Assembly: GCA_003427395.1 (NCBI GenBank)
Contig: BFEA01000262.1
Coordinates: 947,496-993,176 of the forward strand
Direction of reading: 5' to 3'
Source: Chara braunii
Lineage: Eukaryota > Streptophyta > Charophyceae > Charales > Characeae
Length of the DNA stretch: 45,681 nt
Both the position numbers and the translations under genes were made by a program. Below the pieces are notes generated by a model. The model was not told where the DNA came from, did not search any database, and saw only the letters and a program-made list of their open reading frames with translations. Every line of letters starts with the position of its first letter. Position 1 is the first letter of the stretch. Shown in pieces: positions 38,330 to 45,681 of the stretch.

Positions 38330-40503
38330 ACCCTAGCAAGAACAACTACTATTCCTACTGATCCGACGCGTTTTCCGGAGCAGTGTCAGAACTGCTGGCC
38401 ACATTGCTGCCACGGGAGCGGAGGATCCCAACGCCTGCCCCATCGTAGGCGGGATCTTTTCGGTCACCTTCTTATTCCGGCGATTGAATTGGTTATGACC
38501 ATATTGGCCACAACGGATACAAGCCTGCCGCGTGTACCGATCTTTCCACACGTCCTCACTGAAACCCGCTTTCTCACATGGAGGACCATTGGGGTCAACT
38601 TGACTCCTTGACCAAGAACCTCCACGGCGTCTACCGGTCTCGCCTTACATTTTTGAGCTACGGCAGCGACTACTCCNCCCCCTGAAGCTTCTACGCTGCC
38701 CGCCTCTGAACCTACTCCCACCTCGAACTCGATGGTAGAACCATCGTTGTCGACGAACATAATACGCCCTTTCGCCTTCCAGTTGGGAGGCGGTGTCTTT
38801 TTCCTACCATACGTCGTGTGCGTCTGTCCGTGCCCTATCTTTGCTTCCAGGTCTAGGGCCTTCTTGCTAAACAACGGGAAGTTGTGCATGTTGATGTTGG
38901 CCTCACCTGCCAACTGATTCCTGAGAGGCATGGGAAATCATCTCAGGTAGGAGGTGAGGAAAACTTGGGGGTCATAGCGCACCCCAGGGACACAGATCAG
39001 ACACTCTACTGCATTAGTGGCCTCTCTTACTGACTTAAACTGCCTGGTATGCAGTGGCAGGATCGTGTCAGTAGCCTTTTGGGCCTCCTAAGGATCATGC
39101 CACCTGTCTTCCACCAACTTGAGGAAGTCATCCAGTTTCTGGGTGACCGCCCAAGCGCGAAAGTCATGACCGTACCCCTGTAGCTGCATTAAACCACTCA
39201 ACCATCTTGTTGCACTCCCCTCTAGATAGGAGATAGTCACAAGCACTTCTTCATGCGGCAAGGTAAGTTTGCACTTGACATAGACACATAGACTGGCACT
39301 GCCCTCAACCACATGTCGAGGTCTTCGCCTCTCTTATCCCCTGTAAAGGGTGTAGGAGCAGCGATGGCCGTCTTTGGAACCCACGGACTTTGTCCCGGTA
39401 CCTGCACCATTCTGGGTTGTGGACCCTGTGGTGCAGGCTGTTGCACTAACTGCTGCTGGGGCTGTGTACCTTGCGGTTGTGCAGGCTGAAAGACAGCTGG
39501 CTGCCCGCTTACGGCAACCTGCGACAAAGGTTGGGAGAACACTGTCTGTACAAGAACCTATACACTAGGACCTGCTGAGAACCCTCCTTCCAACGGCATA
39601 CCTAGGGAAACGGTTTGGACCGATGTTGGGGAGACATATGGGGATACCCCAGTCACCGGTGGGACATAAGGAGGAGGTTGTACAACGGGCCAGGCACCAG
39701 GCCCGAACAACGATGGTGCTGCCTGCACTCGCCCGACCAGCAAGGCCAGACTCTGTTGGATGTCCTGAAGGAGAGCCATGTGGTGGTCCTGCATCTCTAC
39801 AACACCTAGCAAGGTTGTCCGCAACGTCCCCACATCGTCATCCATGTGCGTCAGGTCCATTCCCTCTAACTCACTGATGTCCGCTTGTCTCCGCTGTATC
39901 TTGGCTCTTCTTGTAATCATTCTTTCCTTCTCTGCTTTTCTCTCTCCTAAGGCCTTCTGTAGTTGTGCCTCCTGCAGTGCTGCCTGCTGTATGGCGATCT
40001 CATCGGAAGTCAACACTAATGGCTGGATTGCCATGACACCAATGGACTGACTCAGGGTCTGCACGACCGTTGACCCTACGGTTCCTGAACTGCTAGCCTG
40101 GGAACTCTGCTGCGCAGCAATTGCCATGGCTGCTGAAGCTGCAGCTTCTCTGCTTTTATCTCTCCTAAGGCCTTCTGTAGTTGTGCCTCCTGCAGTGCTG
40201 CCTGCTGTATGGCGATCTCATCGGAAGTCAACACTAATGGCTGGCTTGCCATGACACCAATGGACTGACTCAGGGTCTGCACGACCGTTGACCCTAACTG
40301 CTAGCCTGGGAACTCTGCTGCGCAGCAATTGCCATGGCTGCTGAAGCTGCAGCTTCGCTTGCGAATGCCCTGCTGGCCTCTGCCGCCCTAGCTCTCCGCT
40401 GCTGCTGTTGCCTCTCCCTAAGCTGGCGGAACAGTAACCTATCACCCTCGGGTCCTAATGCCATGTGGGCAATCGGGCGTCTCGGGACGACGATCACAGC
40501 CAA
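38330..40503 (-). pseudogene. gag of gypsy element 2
   Basis: It reads from ATG 40503, or from 40464 (MALGPEGDRLLFRQLRERQQ), into Gln/Ala-rich helices, and breaks within a tandem duplication. The longest following piece (40127-39558) has MDLTHMDDDVGTLRTTLLGV and a Pro/Val-rich linker. 39542-39237 is Gln/Pro-rich and enters the capsid region (APTPFTGDKRGEDLDMWLRA). 39312-39088 carries YLEGSATRWLSGL, typical of retrotransposon gag. 38931-38464 contains NNDG-like FVDNDGSTIEFEVG, and the zinc knuckle appears near 38490-38525 as CIRCGQYGHNQFNR, with its last Cys replaced. At least five breaks are present. Confidence 0.8.
39933..40354 (-). repeat. 211-bp tandem duplication inside gag of gypsy element 2
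   Basis: The stretch containing CTCCTAAGGCCTTCTGTAGT and GGCGATCTCATCGGAAGTCA occurs at about 39933-40143 and 40144-40354. The copies are nearly identical; the upper copy lacks a few bases around CGGTTCCTGAA. This accounts for the repeated MAIAAQQSSQASS peptide. Confidence 0.85.
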
Positions 40504-41175
40504 TGGAAGGTCCCCGCCGGTATTTATTTATAGACGTCCGGTCTCGTCTTTCCCATAGGGCTTTCCTGCCCCTCAGAACCCCTCTATAGCGCAGCGAGCA
40601 GGCAAAGTACAAAGCAGCAAAGCATGTGTGCTCTACTCCAGGTGGGTTGGCATGGTGACCGTGACCCAGTGCTTTGTCCAGGGCCCTTCAAATAGCACCG
40701 CCCTCTCTTTCCAGATGCTCCACGTGAAGACTGACGACTCTCAAGGTTGAGCGCACACGACTCCTCACATGAGAGGACTCTCAAGACAGAACACACATCC
40801 TCATGGTAAGAGGTGTCGAAGAGGGTAGATAAGGTTAGGTGCAACGTACCTCAAAATAGCTGCCCCCAACCACAAATATTCTCAACAAATGACCCAATGT
40901 TGATTGTGATGACCAATCGCTGCTTCGGCACAACCAGCATTGCACCGCCGTTCCACCTCAGCATCAATCACACATCGGATAGTTCTCATCACACTGCGAA
41001 TACCCAATATTCACCACATAGCCTTCCTAGCGATCCCCTCTCCACCTGGGTCACCTAATCTTGCCTTCGCCCTCCTCACCACACACGTCCCACGGCACGG
41101 TCGCTCACCGCACACACCGCGTGCATGTACGGCATTAGGCAAAGGATAAGCGCCCGACTAGCATACCCTACCACA

Positions 41176-41187
41176 GCTCTGATACCA
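41176..41187 (-). other. Primer-binding site of gypsy element 2 (initiator tRNA-Met)
   Basis: On the minus strand TGGTATCAGAGC, an exact match to the usual plant initiator tRNA-Met PBS, three bases after the LTR end. Confidence 0.9.
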
Positions 41188-41190
41188 AAT

Positions 41191-42089
41191 TGCAAGGAAG
41201 ATGAGCAATAGCCAACTTCAGAAATCAAACAGCATCATACACATGAGACCAGATAGTCGTGACCTCGAACCAATAGCAGAATTGCATCACGAGTTTCACC
41301 AAATAAGAGCACACCAAAAGCTCATAATTGACAATGCTGGAATAGTATCATCATCATCAATGAAGAACCAATGTCGATATCCTATCTGGCGCTCGGCGCC
41401 CAGACTACAGATGGCAGATCCTATCTAGCCTACTCTACGATGCCGCTGATGACGTCAACAGCTCCCCGAAGTACGAGCAGATCTCGGACAATGCCGTACG
41501 CTTCAAGCACCAGGTAGGTCTCTCGTATCACTCATAACCTCGTTCCCCAACTCACAGATGCCACATGCACCCAAGGACCACCATGCGCCCCATCCAGCAT
41601 ACAGCAGCGCAGCTCGGCTATGGCTGCCTGCTCCTTCCAGCTCGCCTGTGAGTGTGTGAGCCTGGCCAGCGTTAGCGCAGCATGCAGTCAGTGCCCGAAT
41701 GTCCAATGCGTAGGCAGGCCCTTCTCTATATCGAAGTGGCCTTCTGCTGCGTGCGGTAATGTGGTACTGGGCCCTGGCCCAGAAGCTTCCGGTAGGCCCC
41801 ACGAGGCTGAGCCTCAGTCCGAAGTAAACAGGCCCAGGGCCTGTGGTGGTTACCAGCACCCAACTGTCCTCAGCCTTTGTTCGGTCCACTTTGTGTATCC
41901 GGCCCAGGGCCTGCCTCAGTTACATGCAGAAAGGCAGCCTGGGCCTGGGCGCTTCCAACCAACTGGCGCTGCGCAACTGCCTGAATTTCCCCAGTTGCGT
42001 GATTACCCCAAAATGGCCTGTAGGCTTCAGTCGTGCCTGCCTTCACTTAGGGCGGCCGACTGAGTGGAAAATAGGCCCTGTGCCTCGCA
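41191..42089 (-). repeat. 5' LTR of gypsy element 2
   Basis: 899 bp, starting (minus strand) TGCGAGGCA and ending CTTGCA, with the PBS just beyond. It aligns along its whole length with 33782-34686. Confidence 0.88.
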
Positions 42090-42856
42090 CTTAGTGCTAA
42101 ACACTGTTAATGCATACCGCTTTTCAATCAAGGAACCCATGCATCGGAAAGGGTCAAAAGTGACCACAAAAAAATCATTGTTCAATTCTGTCGCGCGTGC
42201 AAAATATTTCAAATTTAATGAAAAGTCAGATGTTTGTGACTTTTGTGGAGTGACGAGGAGGAGGAGCAGTGCTAAATTTTGGCAGCTGAAGGAAAGAGTC
42301 TGGGTGCAGCCAGAGCCAGTGTGTTCTGGCTCTATACTGCACTGTTTTGATTGCCGTTTGTTGTAAGCTTCTCAATGCAATCTGGGGCCCAAGTGGACAT
42401 CACCTCTCTCATTTTTATAAAGTATGCTGGTGTGATTCTTCAATACAAGCTTGGTGTAAACACTGTAAAGCTTTCTACAAATTGTGATTTTCACGAGTTT
42501 CCCTTCACTTCAGTTTGCTTGAGTGATGCACATGGGAAGAAGTTGAAGTTTTGCAAATTCCTAACAAAAACAACAAATCCCATACTCAATATTAACAGAG
42601 GTATGCATACACTCTAAGAATACCGCAGGAAATGAACATTCTGCAAAAATGATTAAAATTTTGTTTTAAAAATCGACACGTGGTGCACGATACTGTACTG
42701 ATCCCCAAAACCCTTCGCACAGAGGTGCAGGTGGTTCAGGAGCTTATTGATCAACAAAATGCCAAACACTTCAAACACAGTCACAAAGTCAAACAAAGGC
42801 CGTGCAACTCAGGGCCGGGCCCCACTGGCACAATGTTCATGATAAGAAAGCACAAA

Positions 42857-42927
42857 TACAACCACTTTTCCAAGCACGAACACGACCACTTCCCAAGCAC
42901 AAACATGGACACTTCCCAAGCATGAAC
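42857..42927 (+). repeat. 24-bp minisatellite, three copies
   Basis: ACCACTTTTCCAAGCACGAA-type units repeat three times with minor changes. Confidence 0.75.
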
Positions 42928-43527
42928 ATAGCACAGCTGGGGCTTGACCCTCAGTCTTATTTGTTGGCAAAATGCTTCTGGGGCCTCCTTTGACACGTGC
43001 TTTTTGAGTCCTTTCAGCAAGCATCTTCAGCACGCATACAGACCTTTACCAACCCTTTTTCTGAAAACTCACAAAGACTATTTTGGTAACCCATATGCCA
43101 AATGACCTCTGATCAGTTCAATCACTTCAGCAAAACTAAGGTCCCATTTCCTTTCTGAGATTCGGACTGCATTTGCTTTGAGTCTTTTTAGACGGCAACA
43201 ATGACAACAGCGGCTACAACAGCAATGATAACAACAAGGATAAAAATGACAATGACTATAACAAGAAAGATTATGTACCCTTCCGCCTACACTTTCTTCT
43301 TAGCGACCTGGAAAGAGCAGAACTGATATACAACAGTACTTAAGGTGCTACGCACATGCTTAGGAAGCACGATCTTTGTCGACATAATGGTCATGTCTGC
43401 GTTTTCTTAGTGCAAACATAGCACCCGTGGGGCTCGTCTCTCAATAGGTACAGAGATCAATAGCATCTCTGGTACTTGCACGGGAATGATAAAGGCAAGT
43501 CCAAATGTGAACGATTTCGCACATTTG

Positions 43528-43640
43528 TGTGAGGGGGAGTCAGGGGAGAGAGGGGAGGGGAGGGGGGAGAGGGAGAGGGGAGAGGGGAGAGGGGAGAGGG
43601 AGGAGGGAGAGGGAAGGGGGGAGAAGGGGAATGGGGAGCA
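43528..43640 (+). repeat. GA-rich (GGGGAGA)n array
   Basis: An almost pure purine tract of GGGGAGAGG-type repeats. Confidence 0.9.
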
Positions 43641-43759
43641 GTGGAACCTGGTAAGCAGGCCTCTGTTAGATCATCTCATACACACCAAACCATGGGCTCA
43701 AAGGTTCGATAGGAGAGTCCTGCATATTGGATTGAAAGGGAAGCATGGTAGATACAAAC

Positions 43760-43831
43760 CTCCTCAATGAGGCGGATAGCTTCAACTGCGGAAGCTGAGT
43801 GGTTCTGATCCATTGCAACAGGTTCCCAAGC
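43760..43831 (-). CDS. UNC-13-like (DUF810/PATROL1-type) gene, first exon visible in this window
   Basis: A 72-bp exon (24 codons, phase 0 to 0) between acceptor CTTGGCTTAG and donor GTTTGT. It encodes AWEPVAMDQNHSASAVEAIR then LIEE. The plant family shows W(E/V)PVS, a short polar stretch, then HS(A)S(A)VEVFRI(I/V)(D/E)E, running straight into (T)VDQFF, exactly as here when joined to the exon at 26121. The exon is short, and its identity depends on this continuity across a 17.6-kb intron. Preceding exons, which should end in a QE-like residue pair, were not found up to 45681 and probably lie beyond the window. Confidence 0.82.
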
Positions 43832-44330
43832 CTAAGCCAAGCAAGAGGACAACAGCACATGAATGACAAGAAAGAGCAGCTAACAGAGATCAGTCGGGAG
43901 GAATGAAGTTCAATGAAAGCACATGGAGGTTGAGATGTCTGTGAGATAAAGGTCTAGCTAATGCAAGCAACAACATCATCATTTGCCAATTTTTTCAAGC
44001 TGACTCCTGCATTATGGAAAAGACAAATTAGACAGAATGTCAAGATGCGAGGACTAAATGCTGCACTATAGACAGAGAAAGCATGTTGGACTACAGAATG
44101 AGAAGAGGCAAAGACGTGTACTACCGGCTTCGCCTGAAGTGAAGCTACAGTCACAACGATCGTGTGGTGTGCATTCTATTCAGGTGAAGACGGTAGTAGT
44201 AATCAACGATGGGTAATGCAGCTAATGCTCAATCCCGATCCCTGTGTAACCTCACAACGCGCATTGTGAGTCTCTGGAAATGGATTACCCCATAGTTGCA
44301 GCTCTCCCTTCCTTTCTTTCTTTTCTTGTA
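43832..44330. other. Non-coding sequence upstream of the UNC-13-like exon
   Basis: Pyrimidine-rich (minus strand) sequence precedes the acceptor. A second acceptor-like site near 44009 (minus strand, CCATAATGCAG) is followed by no recognisable exon. Confidence 0.4.
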
Positions 44331-44424
44331 ATTTGGATCATTTCTCGATTTATGTGTCATCCTTACGCAGGGGCCATGCTAATCTTCTCTGGCGTGCTTC
44401 AATTTAACGGATGTCCCAAAGGAC
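44331..44424 (-). pseudogene. U6 spliceosomal snRNA retropseudogene
   Basis: On the minus strand it reads GTCC..GGGACATCCG, then AGAGAAGATTAGCATGGCCC, CTGCG.AAGGATGACAC, then AAATCGAGAAATGATCCAAA, that is, nearly the whole of U6. The invariant AGC triad region is kept, but the ACAGAGA box reads CCAGAGA, and the stretch before it is altered. No U-run terminator follows; instead there is an A-rich stretch. No USE or TATA element is visible upstream. Similar CAAGAAAGAAAG sequences flank both ends and could be a target duplication. Together this points to a LINE-mobilised retrocopy, not a working gene. Confidence 0.85.
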
Positions 44425-45235
44425 AACTCTTTCTTTCTTGCAATGAAAAAACTGCAAAAGAGTTGCAAAAGTTAAGAAACTTGAAAAAAGAAAAAAGCAT
44501 GGCCTTTGTGCGTATGGCGCCCTCACGTCGACAGAGCACCAACCGTCTTTCTTTTCAATCAGCAGTCAGACAAATCAGAACATCAAAAGTACGGTTAATT
44601 GTCACCAATAATACCTCAAACACTGAGGACCACACTAGGATCTTTCGCGCAAAGTTGCAAATTTTTCACAGCCCCACAGAGCCCCATCAAGCCACCAAAA
44701 CCGCATCGCCTGTTGCAAATGTCAGCAGCCTGAAGAGCCACCGGGCTACTGTGGTGCAGCCACACAGGCTTTGCGTTTTCTTTCCCGCGGTGCTTGGCAC
44801 AATGCACACAAACACGGTTTTGTACTTTGCCCATTCTCCCCCATGGTGGACAATTGCATCATCCGCCATCCACTGTGTGCCCCACATGGGGCCGGCACCA
44901 CCAACCTCCACATGTCGTTGACCCAAATCCCACCCTTTCCGCCCATGTTCTGCACGTCTTCGCCCACTCTCCACAACTCCCTGCTGCAGTTCTGCCTCCT
45001 CCTCCGCCCCCACCCCCCCTTCACCCTCCACTGTTCCCCGTCATGGTCCCGGCGGGCAGCACTGTGGCAAAAAATAGGGCCTGGCTCCAGTGCTGAAAAT
45101 TCTAAATGTATCTTGGCTGCGAAATGGACCAGATACATTTGGGCTGGCAGGACATTTCAAATGTATCAGGACAATTATCAGTTCGAGATTCTTCTACAGC
45201 AAACGGAGGCTGCAAACTGTGGAGGGCATGGTTGG
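44425..45235. other. Non-coding sequence, no recognised gene
   Basis: A plus-strand frame crosses this region and the U6 copy, so it is not a gene. The 44850-45070 part is C-rich and low in complexity. No splice-bounded exon of the UNC-13-like gene was found here. Confidence 0.45.
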
Positions 45236-45440
45236 ATTGCATGGGATGGATGGATGGATGGATGGGTTGGATGGATGGATAGATGTATGGATGGATGGAT
45301 GGGTTGGATGGATGGATAGATGTATGTATGTATGTATGGATGGATGGATAGATGTATGTATGTATGGATGGATGGATGGATGGATGGGGTGGATTGGTGG
45401 ATTGGTTGATTGGTTGATTGGTTGACCGATTGACTGATTG
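45236..45440 (+). repeat. (GGAT)n / GATTGATTG minisatellite
   Basis: GGATGGAT arrays interrupted by GGGTT and AGATGTATG variants; the last part shifts to GATTGGTTGATT. Confidence 0.92.
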
Positions 45441-45681
45441 ATTGATTAATTAGTGTTTTTAATTTTACAAATTGCAGTTTTATTTTCCACAGTTCCACTG
45501 CGAATCCAAATTACTTCTTTTGAACAAGCGCAATTCTATTCTACTTCTGCTGAACTCCGATTTTTTCATTATATTAAAATACTTATTATTTTTCGCAGTG
45601 TTGCACACCCCGACCGTCGGCGCCCCTTGAATGGTCGGCTGCCGACCCGCGGACCTGTCGGCTGGTCGGCACCAGTAGGTC
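45441..45681. other. Window end: AT-rich sequence, then CCGAC/GTCGG-rich stretch
   Basis: No gene. From 45596 it reads CAGTGTTGCACACCCCGACC and has GTCGG/CCGAC repeats that can pair. A comparable CAGTGTGCCAAC..CCGACCC stretch lies at 12037-12130. Confidence 0.35.

Larger units (their letters stand above)
33782..42089 (-). mobile_element. Ty3/gypsy chromodomain retrotransposon 2, both LTRs present
   Basis: An element of about 8.3 kb in the 17.6-kb intron, in sense orientation to the UNC-13-like gene. The order on the minus strand is 5' LTR (41191-42089), PBS, gag, zinc knuckle, protease, RT, RNase H, integrase, chromodomain-like tail, PPT, and 3' LTR (33782-34686). The LTRs are clearly related but differ at many positions, so the insertion is not recent. 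Flanking target duplications could not be identified; the low end of the 3' LTR is altered. Multiple stops and frameshifts are present. Confidence 0.92.
42090..43759. other. Intron sequence upstream of gypsy element 2; no supported gene
   Basis: A plus-strand frame at 42064-42366 has a CDFCG and CFDC pair (VCDFCGVTRRRSSAKFW), and another at 42351-42617 reads like protein, but neither has gene structure or a family I know. A 24-bp minisatellite (42857-42927) and a GA-rich array (43528-43640) are present. Confidence 0.4.

Noticed and set aside
38255-38611. Plus-strand open frame of 118 codons
   Set aside because: Antisense shadow of the gag/zinc-knuckle region of gypsy element 2.
42064-42617. 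Two plus-strand frames with CDFCG and CFDC pairs
   Set aside because: Partly plausible residues, but they overlap the end of the gypsy 2 LTR, lack splice sites and known motifs, and cannot be supported as a gene.
44280-44921. 213-codon plus-strand open frame
   Set aside because: It runs through the reverse complement of the U6 snRNA copy and then C-rich sequence, so it cannot be a real protein gene.

Overview
This is eukaryotic nuclear DNA, most likely from a streptophyte green alga or plant with a repeat-swollen genome; Chara-like is my best guess, not proven. The evidence is spliced exons of a plant-type UNC-13-like (DUF810/PATROL1-type) gene, chromodomain Ty3/gypsy retrotransposons primed by initiator tRNA-Met, plant-type LINEs with a zf-RVT domain, a U6 snRNA copy, a plastid-type trnfM relic, and many microsatellites. 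There are no operons or prokaryotic signals. Several single N bases mark assembly joins, and one is flanked by an exact 95-bp duplication.

The only convincing host gene is on the minus strand. Three exons (43760-43831, 26004-26121, 6397-6629) join in phase into one continuous stretch of an UNC-13-like protein. They are separated by introns of about 17.6 kb and 19.4 kb, so the window holds only 141 codons of this gene across 37.4 kb. The rest of the gene must lie outside the window or be unrecognised here.

Layout: 1-5000 is a degenerate tandem array on the minus strand with RING-like Cys/His coding remnants, interrupted by LINE A (732-2902, with a 15-bp target duplication). 5180-5279 is an unassigned exon-like segment. 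The 19.4-kb intron (6630-26003) holds tandem duplications, a 105-bp pogo/Tigger-like MITE (9298-9402), an unrecognised 128-codon ORF, a LINE tail fragment, a tRNA-fMet-like relic, a tRNA-derived SINE, a 235-bp foldback, a decayed plus-strand gypsy element (15586-22924) ending in an inverted LTR (to 23523), and LINE B (23572-25833, minus, 16-bp target duplication).

The 17.6-kb intron (26122-43759) holds minisatellites, LINE C (about 28406-31325, minus), a 2-kb block of palindromic TGAT modules and polypyrimidine repeats, and a second, more complete minus-strand gypsy element with both LTRs (33782-42089). Upstream of the exon at 43760 lie a U6 snRNA retropseudogene (44331-44424, minus) and a GGAT minisatellite.

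Every retroelement carries stops or frameshifts, 5' truncation, or both, so none looks autonomous. I found no new multi-gene system. The most notable structure is the retrotransposon-filled intron architecture of the UNC-13-like gene.
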